Source: Tupaia tana (Eukaryota; Chordata; Mammalia; Scandentia; Tupaiidae). Taken from it: DNA of 64,000 nucleotides. Below, in pieces: positions 54,817 through 63,904 of this stretch (positions are counted from its first letter, which is position 1; the number at the start of each line of letters is the position of its first letter). Under the pieces are notes generated by a model. It did not search any database and was not told the origin of the DNA. It was given only the letters and a program-made list of their open reading frames with translations. The DNA lies in NCBI GenBank assembly GCA_026018925.1, contig JAKSZU010000012.1, positions 43,997,218-44,061,217 of the forward strand. Reading direction: 5' to 3'. Both the position numbers and the translations under genes were made by a program.

Positions 54817-55071
54817 TGGACCAGCAGATGGTGTAATGATTACATTACTGGACTTCCACGTAATCAAATGTGGTTCACGTCCCGGACCCAGTGGCTTAAA
54901 ACTTATGCCAGGCATGTGTGTGTGCATGCCCCAGTGCCGAGAAGTGACTGGAGGAGAGGGGATAGGGCATGGCTATCCCTCCTGGGGGATGATTTCTTAC
55001 TTTCTGTCTCTGTCTTTCTGGTGAGCCCACATAGCCTATAGCAAAAATCTCTCTCTCAAAAAAAAAAAAGA
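54817..55071 (+). repeat. type A SINE
   Basis: TGGACCAGCAGATGGTGTAATGATT to GCCTATAGCAAAAATCTCTC. Confidence 0.88.
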
Positions 55072-55116
55072 AAAGCCCAATTGCAAAATGGACAAAGCAC
55101 TTAATAGACATTTCTT

Positions 55117-55388
55117 TTCTTTTTTTCTTTTCTTTTTTTTTTTTTAGAGAGGTTTTTGCTATAGGGCACTTGCGCTCACCAGAAAGAGAGAGAGAGATAG
55201 AAAGCAAGAAATCACCTCCCAGGGGGGATGGCCACACCGCAATCCCTTCTCCTCCATTCTCCTCTTGGGATCTTGGGCAGGCACACACACGCGCCCGGCG
55301 TGAGTTTAAGCCACTGGGTCCAGGACGCAAACTGCAGTTGGCTACATGGGAGTCCAGCGACATAGCCATTACGCTAACTGCTGGTCCC
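55117..55388 (-). repeat. young type A SINE in L1
   Basis: Exact 16-bp duplication TTAATAGACATTTCTT at 55,101-55,116 and 55,389-55,404, itself L1 sequence. Confidence 0.95.
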
Positions 55389-55618
55389 TTAATAGACATT
55401 TCTTGAAAAACATATAAATGACCCTCAGATATATGCAAATATGTTCAAGAGCACTAATCAGGAAATGCAAATCAAACCCACAACGAGATATTATCTCACA
55501 CCTATCAGAATGGATATTGTCAAAAAGACAAAAGACTACAAACTTTGAGAAATTGTAAGCTTGCACACTGTTGATGGGAAGGCAAAATGATTTAGTCGCT
55601 GCAGAAAAATGTATGGGG

Positions 55619-55771
55619 AGGGCCAGCAGGTAGCATGGTGGTTAGGGGTGCTGAGCTCCCACATGGCCGACCATGGTTCAAGTCCCAGACCTGGCGGCCT
55701 GCTTTCTTACTTTCTCTCTCTCTCTCATCAAGTTAAAATAAATAAACAAAGTTAAATAAAGTAATTATTTT
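55619..55771 (+). repeat. type B SINE in L1
   Basis: AGGGCCAGCAGGTAGCATGGTGG to CATCAAGTTAAAATAAATAAAC. Confidence 0.87.
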
Positions 55772-56063
55772 TCTTTTTTTGGAGAGGTGGTTTTTTTGTT
55801 TTGTTTTGTTTCGTTTTGTTTTGCTATAGGGCACGTGCACTCGCCAGAAAGACCGAGAGAGACAGAGGGACAGAAAGTGAGAAATCACCCCCCCAGGGGG
55901 GATGGCCATGCTGCAATCTCTTCTCCTCCATTCTCCTGTCAGGATCTTGGGCATGCACACACATGCACCCGGCATGAGTTTAAGCCACCGGGTCCAGGAC
56001 TTGAACAGCACTCGACTACATGGGAGTTCAGCAACATAGCCATTACACTAACTGCTGGTGCCA
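55772..56063 (-). repeat. type A SINE in type B tail
   Basis: GGAGAGGTGG, (TTTTG)n, TTTTGCTATAGGGCACGTGC to CACTAACTGCTGGTGCC; AAATAAAGTAATT flanks both sides. Confidence 0.9.
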
Positions 56064-56084
56064 AATAAAGTAATTCTTAAAAAA

Positions 56085-56089
56085 GAAAG

Positions 56090-56140
<51 letters not shown>

Positions 56141-56256
56141 AGGAAGGAAGGAAGGAAGGAAGGAAGGAAGGAAGGAAGGAAGGAAGGAAGGAAGGGAGGA
56201 GAGAGAGAAAGAAAAGAAAGAAAGAAAGAAAGAAAGAGAAAAAAAGAAAGAAAAAG
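56085..56256 (+). repeat. compound microsatellite (GAAA)n(GGAA)n(GAAA)n
   Basis: About 170 bp grown from the type B A-rich tail: GAAA units to about 56,136, GGAA units to about 56,192, then GAAA again. Confidence 0.9.
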
Positions 56257-56287
56257 GTATGGAGAGTCCTCAAAAACATAAAAATAG

Positions 56288-56490
56288 GGACCAGCAGGTG
56301 GCATGGTAGTTGAGGCACTGGACTTCCACATGGTCTATCGTGGTTCAAGTCCTGGACCTGGTGACTTACTTTCTCACTTCCTCTTTCTCTCACTCTCTGT
56401 CTCACTGGTGTGTGCACATGCCCTGTAGCAAATTTTTAAAAAGAAAATACTAATAATGATAAATTAAATTATATTAAAAATTCTTTTTAA
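56288..56490 (+). repeat. type B-like SINE in L1
   Basis: GGGACCAGCAGGTGGCATGG to GTGCACATGCCCTGTAGCAAATTTTT; ACATAAAAATAG flanks both sides (56,276 and 56,496). It has a type B head with a type A-like CCCTGTAGCAAA end. Confidence 0.82.
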
Positions 56491-56827
56491 AAAAACATAA
56501 AAATAGAACTACCATATGTTTTAGCAGTTCCACTTTCTGGATATTTTCCCAAGAGAATTGAAATCAGGCTCTCCAAGAAATAACTAACACTCTCATATTC
56601 CTTGCAGCCTTATATCATTATGTTTCCTTGAATGGAAAAAGAAAATGTAATACACATACATACATTCACACACACAATGGAGTACTTTTCAGCCTTTAAA
56701 ATGGAAATCCTGCACTATGCAACATGGATGAACCTTGAAGACATTAAGCCAAGTGAAACAAGCCAGTCATAGAAAAACAAACATTGCATGATTCTACTAA
56801 CACGGGAAATCTAAAATAATCAAATTT

Positions 56828-57074
56828 GGGCCAACCAGTGGCATGGTGGTTGAGGAGATTGGATCACATATGGCTGACTACCCAGACTTAGCAGCTTGAA
56901 GAGCATGAGTACATACATGAGTTCTCAAAGTCCCAAAAGGAGGGAGAAATGGAGAAGGAATTGTGGAATGACCATCCCCTATGGGAATATTTCTCACTTT
57001 CCCCCCTCTCTGTCACTCTTTTTCTGGTGAGCGCACACACCCTCTTGCAAATTAAATGCATATATACACACATA
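56828..57074 (+). repeat. type A SINE, body shortened
   Basis: TGGGCCAACCAGTGGCATGG to CACCCTCTTGCAAATTAAATGC; box B mostly missing. Confidence 0.72.
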
Positions 57075-57194
57075 AAATAGTGAAATTCATAGAATCGAAG
57101 TGTAGAATGGTGTTTGCCAGGGCCTGGGAGGAGGCAGAAATGAGTTACTAATCAATGGGCATAATATTTCAGTTAAGCAGATGAATGAGCTCTG

Positions 57195-57668
57195 AATCCC
57201 ACACAGCCAACTGTGCTGCTCCAGTCCTAGACCTGGTGGCTTGAAAAGCACACCAGGGGGACCAGCAGATGGGGGAATGGTTACGTCGCTGGACTCCCAC
57301 ATAGCTGACCACAGTTCAAGTGCCAGACCCAGCAACTTAAAACACGCCGGGCACATGTATGTGTGTTTCCAAGAGGAGGATGCAGGAGAAGGGATTGCAG
57401 CATGACCATCCCCCCAGGGGTTGATTTCTCACTTTCTGTCTCTGTCTCTCCAGCCAGCACATGTGCCCTATAGAGAAAAAAAAAAAAAAAAAAAACTCTC
57501 TTAAAAAAAGAAAGAAAAGTACACCAGGCACATGTGCGTGTATGCCCAAAATCCCAAAAGGAAAAACAGAAATGTGATTGCAATGTGACCTTCTCCCTTG
57601 GAACAGTCTCTCCCCTCCTTCTGTATCTCTCTCTTCTGTGAGCACATGTGCCATCTAGCAAAAAAAGG
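57195..57668 (+). repeat. SINE split by a type A copy
   Basis: Host 57,195-57,258 and 57,520-57,668. Inner copy 57,259-57,519 (GGACCAGCAGATGGGGGAATGG to CCCTATAGAGAAAAA). CACACCAGG / TACACCAGG flank it. Confidence 0.85.
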
Positions 57669-57669
57669 G

Positions 57670-57920
57670 AAAAAAAATTAAGAGGTTTTTGCCTTAGACC
57701 ATGTGCACTCACCAGAAAGAGACAGAGACAGTGAGAGAGAAAGTGAGAAATTAACCCCAAGAGGGATGGCCACCTGCAATCCCTTCTCCTCCAATCTCCT
57801 CCCAGGACCGTGGGTGCACACACACCTGGCATGAATTTCAAACCACTGAGTCCAAGATTTGAACCGGGGTTGGCCATGTGGGAGTCCAGTGATATAACCA
57901 CTACACCATCTGCTGGCCCC
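57670..57920 (-). repeat. type A SINE
   Basis: TTAAGAGGTTTTTGCCTTAGACCATG to ACACCATCTGCTGGCCCC. Confidence 0.85.
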
Positions 57921-57934
57921 ATATAGCAAAAAAA

Positions 57935-58194
57935 AAAAAAAAATTTGGAGAGGTTTGTGCTATAGGGCACATGCACTCTCCAGAAAAACAGAGAGAGACA
58001 GAGAGACAGAAAGTGAGAAATCACCTCCCATCGGAGATGACCACACTGCAATCCCTTCTCCATTCTCCTCTCAGGATCTTGGGCATGCACACACATGTGC
58101 CTGGCGTGAGTTTAAGCCACCAGGTCCAGGACTCAAACCGTGATTGACTACATGGGAGTCCAGCGAAGTAGTCTTTATGCCATTTGCTGGTCCC
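57935..58194 (-). repeat. type A SINE
   Basis: TTTGGAGAGGTTTGTGCTATAGGGC to ATGCCATTTGCTGGTCCC. Confidence 0.88.
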
Positions 58195-58216
58195 AATCTA
58201 GCAAATTATTATTATT

Positions 58217-58480
58217 TTTTTCTTTTTTTGGAGAGGTTTTTGCTATAGGGCGTGTGCGCTCGCCAGACAGACAGAGAGAGACAGAGAGATAGAAAGCAGG
58301 AAATCACCCCCCAGGGGGGATGGCCATGCCGCAATCCCTTCTCCTCCATTCTCCTCTCGGGATCTTGGGCACGCACGCACACGCGCCCGGCGTGAGTTTA
58401 AGCCGCCGGGTCCGGGACTCGAACCGTGGTTGACTACGTGGGAGTCCAGCGACATAGCCATTACGCTAACTGCTGGTCCC
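58217..58480 (-). repeat. young type A SINE
   Basis: CpG-rich: GCGCCCGGCGTGAG, GCCGCCGGGTCCGGGACTCG. CTAGCAAATTATT is repeated on both sides. Confidence 0.95.
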
Positions 58481-58510
58481 TAGCAAATTATTTTAAAATA
58501 ATAATAACAC

Positions 58511-58701
58511 TGGGACCAGCAGATAGCACAATGGTTTCGTCGCTGGATTTTCACATAGTGCATACATGCCCCAAGATCCCGAGAGGAGAATAGAGGAGAA
58601 GGGACCATGCCCCTGGGGGATACTTTCTAACTGTCTCTCTGTCTCTCTCTGTCTCTCCAGTGAGTTCTCACACCCCACGGCAAAAACCTTAAAAAAAAAA
58701 A
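58511..58701 (+). repeat. type A SINE with internal deletion
   Basis: TGGGACCAGCAGATAGCACAATGG joined to CATACATGCCCCAAGATCCC; box B and adjoining body are missing. Confidence 0.82.
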
Positions 58702-58703
58702 AT

Positions 58704-58955
58704 GGGGGCCAGCAGATGGTATAGTGGTTACATCTCTGGACTCTGACATAGCCGACCATGGTTTAAGTCCTGTACCTGGTGCCTTGAAAATCATTCCAGG
58801 TAAATTTGTGTGTGTGTGCCCAAGATCCCAGGGAGAGAATGGAGAAGGAATTGCAATGTGGCCATCCCCCATGGGGGATGATTTCTCACTTTCTCTCTCA
58901 CTATTTCTGTCTCTCTCTGGCAATCACATGCCCCCTATGGCAAAAACCTCTAGAT
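58704..58955 (+). repeat. type A SINE
   Basis: GGGGGCCAGCAGATGGTATAGTGG to CCCCTATGGCAAAAACCTC. Confidence 0.87.
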
Positions 58956-58957
58956 AA

Positions 58958-59227
58958 CTATTTTTTTTTTTTTTTGAGAGGTTTTCGCTATAAGGTGCAT
59001 GCGCTCGCCAGACAGACAGAGAGAGACTGAGAGACAGAAAGCGAGAAATCACCCCCCAGGGGGGATGGTCACGCCGCAATCCCTTCTCCTTCATTCTCCT
59101 CTCGGGATCTTGGGCACGCACGCACATGCACCCGGCATGAGTTTTAAGCCACCGGGTCCGGGATGCGAACCACGGTCGACTACGTGGGAGTCCAGCGACA
59201 TAGCCATTACGCTAACTGCTGGTTCCC
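58958..59227 (-). repeat. young type A SINE, inverted to its neighbour
   Basis: T-run, GAGAGGTTTTCGCTATAAGG to ACGCTAACTGCTGGTTCCC; GATAACTATTTTT flanks both sides. Confidence 0.95.
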
Positions 59228-59357
59228 GATAACTATTTTTTAAAAGAAAGAAAAATAGTGGCATGGTGGCGCTTGCCCTATGACAAAAGCTACAGAGACT
59301 GGAGGATTGTTACATCGACTTCATCTCTCTCTCTCTGTCTCTCAATTTGGCCTCATA

Positions 59358-59520
59358 TTTGGGGCCAGCAGGTGGTATGATGGTAAAGGCACTGAACTCT
59401 TACATGGCCAATTGCAGTTCGAGTCTCAGACCTGGTGGCACGCTTTCTCACTCTCCGTCTCTCTCTGGTTAATATTAAAGAAGAAGAAGAAATTAAATAA
59501 TTATTTTTAAAAGAATTATT
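59358..59520 (+). repeat. type B SINE
   Basis: TGGGGCCAGCAGGTGGTATGATGG to GGTTAATATTAAAGAAG and AT tail. Confidence 0.85.
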
Positions 59521-59535
59521 CAACCTTATTCATTT

Positions 59536-60107
59536 TTTTGGAGAGTTTTTTGTTTTGTTTTGTTTTTCTTTTTTTGGAGAGGTTGTATTTTTCTTTTTTG
59601 CTATAGGGTGCGTGCACTCTCCAGAAAGGCAGAGAGAGACAGAGAGACAGAAAGCGAGAAATCAGGGAACCAGCAGTTAGCGTAATGGCTATGTCGCTGC
59701 ACTCCCACGTAGTCGACCGTGGTTCGCATCCCGGACCCGGTGGCTTAAAACTCACGCCGGGCGCGTGTGCGTGCGTGCCCAAGATCTCGAGAGGAGAATG
59801 GAGGAGAAGGGATTGCGGCGTGACCATCCCCCCTGGAGGGTGATTTCTCGCTTTCTGTCTCTATGTCTCTCTCTGTCTATCTGTCAAGCGCACGCGCCCT
59901 ATATCGAAAATCTCGCCAAAAAAAAAAAAAAAGGCAAGAAATCATCCCCTGGGGGGATAGCCACTCACAATCCCTTCTCCTCCATTCTCCTCTCAGGATC
60001 TTGGGCACTCATGCACACGTGAGTTTAAGCCACCAGGTCCGGGACTTGAACTGTGGTCAACTACATGGGAGTCCAGTGACACGGCCATTATGCCAACTGC
60101 TGGTCCC
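59536..60107 (-). repeat. type A SINE split by an inverted young copy
   Basis: Host (-) 59,536-59,673 and 59,933-60,107 (GAGAGGTTG to CCAACTGCTGGTCCC). Inner + copy 59,674-59,932 is CpG-rich. AGAAATCA flanks it on both sides. Confidence 0.92.
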
Positions 60108-60109
60108 TC

Positions 60110-60236
60110 ATTATTATTTTTTTATTTGACCAGAGAAAGATAGATAAAGTGAGAGAGTAAGCTGTTAGGTCTGGGACTCGAACCGTAGTCGGCCATGTGG
60201 CAATCCAGCACCCTTAATTACCATGCCACTTGTGGC
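60110..60236 (-). repeat. type B SINE
   Basis: TTTTATTTGACCAGAGAAAG, TCTGGGACTCGAACCGTAGTCGGCC to CCACTTGTGGCCC. Confidence 0.85.
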
Positions 60237-60239
60237 CCT

Positions 60240-60424
60240 AAATAAATTAAATAATTATTTTTAAAAGAATTAGTCATTCATTTATTTTAATTTGACCAGA
60301 GAGAGACAGAGAGAGAGAGAGAGAGAGGGAAAATGAGAAAGCAATCCACAAGGTCCAGGATTCAAACAGTGGTCAGGTATGTGCGAGTGTCCAGCGCCCT
60401 AACCACCATGCCACCTGCTGGCCC
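60240..60424 (-). repeat. type B SINE
   Basis: AAATAATTATTTTTAAAAGAATTAG to GCCACCTGCTGGCCCCC. Confidence 0.87.
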
Positions 60425-60431
60425 CCAAGTT

Positions 60432-60615
60432 AAATATTTTTTTAGTATTATTTCTTTAATTTCATTTATTATTATTATTATTATTACTATTTTAATTTGA
60501 CCAGACAGAGAGAGATAGGGAAAGTGAGGGAGCAAGCTGCCAGGTCCAGGACTCAGACCATGGTCGGCCATGTGGGAATCCAGTGCCTCCAATCACCAAG
60601 CCACCTGCCAGGCCC
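60432..60615 (-). repeat. type B SINE
   Basis: TTAATTTCATTTATTATTATTATT to GCCACCTGCCAGGCCCC. Confidence 0.87.
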
Positions 60616-60744
60616 CAGTAATTCTTTAAAAAACAAAAAAAGGCAAAAATGTGTAAGAGGGCTTTAAAGTCCATGGAAATGCATATTGTGGAAAACTGGT
60701 TATGAATTTTTAAAATATTTTGCCCCAAAATAAACTCAGACTTT

Positions 60745-61026
60745 CCTTTCCTTTTCTTTCTTTTCTTTCTTTTTTTTTTTTCTTTTGGTTTTGGTCATAG
60801 GTGGTATGCACTCACTAGAGAGAGAAGGAAAGAGAGGGAAAGAAATCACTCCCCTCTCCAAGAAAGATGGCCATGCTACAATCCCTTCTTTTCCATCCTC
60901 CCTTCGGGATTTTGGGCATGTATGCACACGCACTTGGTTTGATTTTTAAGCCACTGGGTCTGGAACTTGAATCACAGTTGGCCATGTGGGAGTCAGTGCC
61001 TTAACCAACATGCCACCTGCTGGTCT
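60745..61026 (-). repeat. old type A SINE
   Basis: CT-rich edge, GGTTTTGGTCATAGGTGG to CATGCCACCTGCTGGTCTC. Confidence 0.8.
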
Positions 61027-61034
61027 CTTACTTT

Positions 61035-61094
61035 TCTTTTTTCTTTTAATCCTAGAAGGTGTATATAAGTATGTGCATACATGCGCGCGCGTGC

Positions 61095-61138
<44 letters not shown>

Positions 61139-61310
61139 ACCTTCCAACAGGGCTTCATCATGCTGCAATCCTTTTTCCTCCAATTCTTCATCCTGTCAGG
61201 ATAAAGGTCACACATTTTTTAAACCACCAGAAGTGGGGCTAAGACTCAATCCCAGTTGGCTGTATGGAATCTGGCTTCTTCTCCACAGTGCTTAACCACC
61301 GCAGTATATG
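61035..61310 (-). repeat. old type A SINE with (GA)n
   Basis: GCGCGCGTGCGC then (GA)n at 61,096-61,133, CATCATGCTGCAATCC and CTTAACCACCGC; right end decayed. Confidence 0.65.
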
Positions 61311-61334
61311 ACCACTTCAAAAATGTGTGCTTTT

Positions 61335-61540
61335 TCTTAATTGCCAGAGAGTACACGTCCTTATCATCACCACAGAGAGAGAGAGAAAGAGCAGTCTCCA
61401 ATGGGATGTCTTCACACCATAATCCCTTCTTCATTTATCTGTCCTGTCTGGACTTGGGCATGCACACACACCCAGTATGTTCCTCAAACTGCCAGGGCCA
61501 GGACCCAAGCCCAAATCATGATTAGCCTTGTAATATCCAG
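61335..61540 (-). repeat. old type A SINE
   Basis: TTTTCTTAATTGCCAGAGAGTAC, TCTTCACACCATAATCCCTTC and CATGATTAGCCTTG; head decayed. Confidence 0.65.
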
Positions 61541-61547
61541 CTTTCTT

Positions 61548-61557
61548 TTTCTTTTTT

Positions 61558-61617
<60 letters not shown>

Positions 61618-61620
61618 TCA
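61548..61620 (+). repeat. (CTTT)n microsatellite
   Basis: Uninterrupted CTTT units for about 64 bp at the edge of a minus strand SINE, so probably a grown A tail. Confidence 0.9.
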
Positions 61621-61624
61621 TTTT

Positions 61625-61765
61625 TTAAGATTTTATTTAGCTTATTTATTTATTTTAATTTGCCCAGAGAGGGACAGTGAGAGAGAGAAAAAAAAAGTGA
61701 GAAAGCATTCGAACCACGGTCAGCCATATAGGAGTCCAATGCCCTTAACCACCATGCTTTTTTTT
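61625..61765 (-). repeat. type B SINE
   Basis: TTTATTTATTTTAATTTGCCCAGAG to CCTTAACCACCATGC; box B partly deleted. Confidence 0.8.
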
Positions 61766-61865
61766 TTCTTGATTTTATTTTACACTAAGTACTGGGCACA
61801 GAGCAATCCTCTTTAATAAAGTTGACAGTTTTGCTTAGAATATTTTTAATAATGCACATTTTTTT

Positions 61866-62045
61866 TCAAAAGAATTATTTTTTATTTAATTTCATTTATT
61901 CATTCATTTTATTTTTTAATTTGACCAGAGAGAGACACATTGTGGGGGAGGGTGAAAAAGCAAGCCGCCAGGTCCAGGACTTGAATGTAATCAGTCATGT
62001 GGGAGTGTCCAGTGCCTTAACCACCACGCCACCTGCTGGTTCCCC
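61866..62045 (-). repeat. type B SINE with exact duplication
   Basis: An identical 18-bp flank, AATAATGCACATTTTTTT, lies at 61,848-61,865 and 62,046-62,063. Confidence 0.93.
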
Positions 62046-62289
62046 AATAATGCACATTTTTTTAAAAGTATTCGTCTTACAAATTGTTCTGCACTCCAAA
62101 TATACAATAGCTTGGAAAACATTTAGAAAATAAAAGCCAGTGTCATCAATGTTCCCACGTGTTCTCTGCCATCCAGCAGCTGCGGCACCCTCCCCAACAT
62201 GGACCCTCACTGCTCTTAGACTCCACCCGTGGTATAGCCCTCCCAGCCTCATATTGGTATCGAATGCCACAGCTTGTGCCTAAGTAAGA

Positions 62290-63662
62290 AAACAGGCCTC
62301 ATTGGAGACATTCAAGCAAAGGTTGGACAACTTCTTGTCCAGAACAGAAAGGAAACGCATGCATCAGAAAAGGGGACTAATAAACATATCACAAGAATAT
62401 GGCTGTAGATACCAGAATCTGATCAGATAAAACAGTTTAAGGAATTTCTTGGAACCTACAATTAACTTACAGAAACATGCTTTTTGGACTGCGTTAAGGA
62501 CTTTACAATAAGAGAAGTAAAACCTGAAGAGATCACCTGTTCAGAACACTGCTTACAGAAGTATCTAAACATGACACAACGAATATCTGTGAGATTTCCG
62601 GAATATCACATTCAGCAGGATGAAGTGCTGGCAGCCAAAGCAGGACTCTTTAGCCAGTCACGATAGAGAGGTCCGGATGGATGGACGGACTGTCAATGAA
62701 AGCATGCCAACAGCTACTGTACTGGCAGTGAGGATTCATCTGGTAGACTCCCTGAAAGCAGTAGTCACCATGTTAAATTGTCGGTCATGACTGTTTGGCA
62801 AATGGAAACCACTGGAGAAACAAAATCATTATATACCAAGGATAGTCAAATTAGAGGTCTTATTGTTAAGTGAAAATAATACAATGCAACTTTTGTTGAG
62901 GCTTTAAGATTCAGCACCTTGGTCACTTGATTAGAAAAATAAACCACTGCCAGAACCAGCAGGTGCCATGGTGGTTAGGACACTAGACACTCCCACATGG
63001 CTGACCACAGTTTGAGTCCTGGACCTGGCAGCTTACTTTCTCACTGTCTCTCTCTCTCTCTGTCTCTCTCTGGTCAAATTAAAATAAATGAGTGAATAAA
63101 TAAAATTAAATTAAGTAATTCTAAAAAAAAGAAACCATTGTTTCTTCAATCTTGACTGTTCATTTTAAAACAAAATATGTGTTCAATCATGTATGAGATA
63201 GAAAAAATTTTTATTACTGATAGTGAAATAAATGGAAATATCACTGAACAATTGTTTATACTATATAGCACCATAATATTCTGACTGGACTGTGAATACG
63301 TTGCAATGTTTTCAGTTGCATCATCCTCCAAGTATTCCTGTTCATTCATGTCTGCCTCAAATTGCTGGTAAATACATAAAATAGCTACTTGCTAATCATT
63401 GCAATACATTGTCTTTCTTGTCTCCCTTGTCATGGTGAGCATTATACATTCTTACCCTTGCTACACTTTCATATATCTTCTGGAAACATCCCATCCAAGA
63501 CTAGCTTGGGAATGTTTAAGAGCTGTTATACTCAAGTGGAGTTTGTTTTGTTTATTCATAAGCAGTGTCCAAAACGAATGATTTTGAGTTTGACCAACAA
63601 TATACACTTTCGCAGTCATGAAAAGGGGCCAGTCTAATAAAAAGTGAACCAAAAAAAAAGAA
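62290..63662 (+). pseudogene. TIMM9: TIMM9 processed pseudogene (5' bound approximate)
   Basis: Intronless copy of the mRNA for TIM9, a small Tim chaperone of the mitochondrial intermembrane space. The coding-equivalent region is 62,399-62,666. The ATG is present, but two bases are missing in about the third to fourth codon, and TAA at 62,463-62,465 interrupts the frame. From there the frame is open to TAG at 62,664-62,666 and keeps both CX3C motifs (CFLDC and CSEHC). The 3' UTR-like part is interrupted by a type B SINE (62,953-63,124) and ends with AATAAA at 63,636-63,641 and an A run at 63,651. Lack of introns plus poly(A) marks it as an L1-mediated retrocopy. Confidence 0.88.
62953..63124 (+). 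repeat. type B SINE in the TIMM9 retrocopy
   Basis: AGAACCAGCAGGTGCCATGGTGG to GGTCAAATTAAAATAAATGAG. AAACCACTG before and AAACCATTG after are the target-site duplication. Confidence 0.9.
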
Positions 63663-63904
63663 AGAAAAGGAAAGAAAAGACAATGTAAAAAGACAGATTA
63701 AAACCACTAGAACAGTACAGGTTTTATATGGCTCAGATGTTACGGTTTTCTTATTGCATCATCAATGTCAGAAATCTGTCCCTTCAGCTGAGTCATTCCA
63801 GATCCAGCCTTCTTAATTACTAAGCTACAAGCCTGGCTCTAAACTTGTACTTTAATTCAATAAACTTTTTGAAGTCCCTTTATTATTATACACTTAAAAA
63901 ATTG
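63663..63904. other. intergenic, nothing recognised
   Basis: A/T-rich flank. TTACTAAGCTACAAGCCTGGCTCT at 63,815-63,840 resembles the end of a decayed minus strand SINE. Confidence 0.35.

Larger units (their letters stand above)
50426..57194 (+). repeat. old L1 (L1M-type) split into nine pieces
   Basis: Collinear L1 ORF2/3' segments at 50,426-50,505, 50,961-51,225, 53,143-53,313, 53,591-53,709, 55,072-55,116, 55,405-55,618, 56,257-56,287, 56,491-56,827 and 57,075-57,194. Examples are ATATTACAAAGCTACAGTAATCAAAACA, CTAGAAGAAAACATAG, and ATGGATGAACCTTGAAGACATT. They stay in order and all on +, with SINEs between, so about 1.4 kb of one L1 has been stretched over 6.8 kb. Confidence 0.85.

Noticed and set aside
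57281-58096. 271-codon minus strand frame and many similar 60-150-codon frames with HSPLGILGTHAHAPG-like text
   Set aside because: These recurrent protein-like strings are translations of the type A SINE body in various frames, not a protein family.
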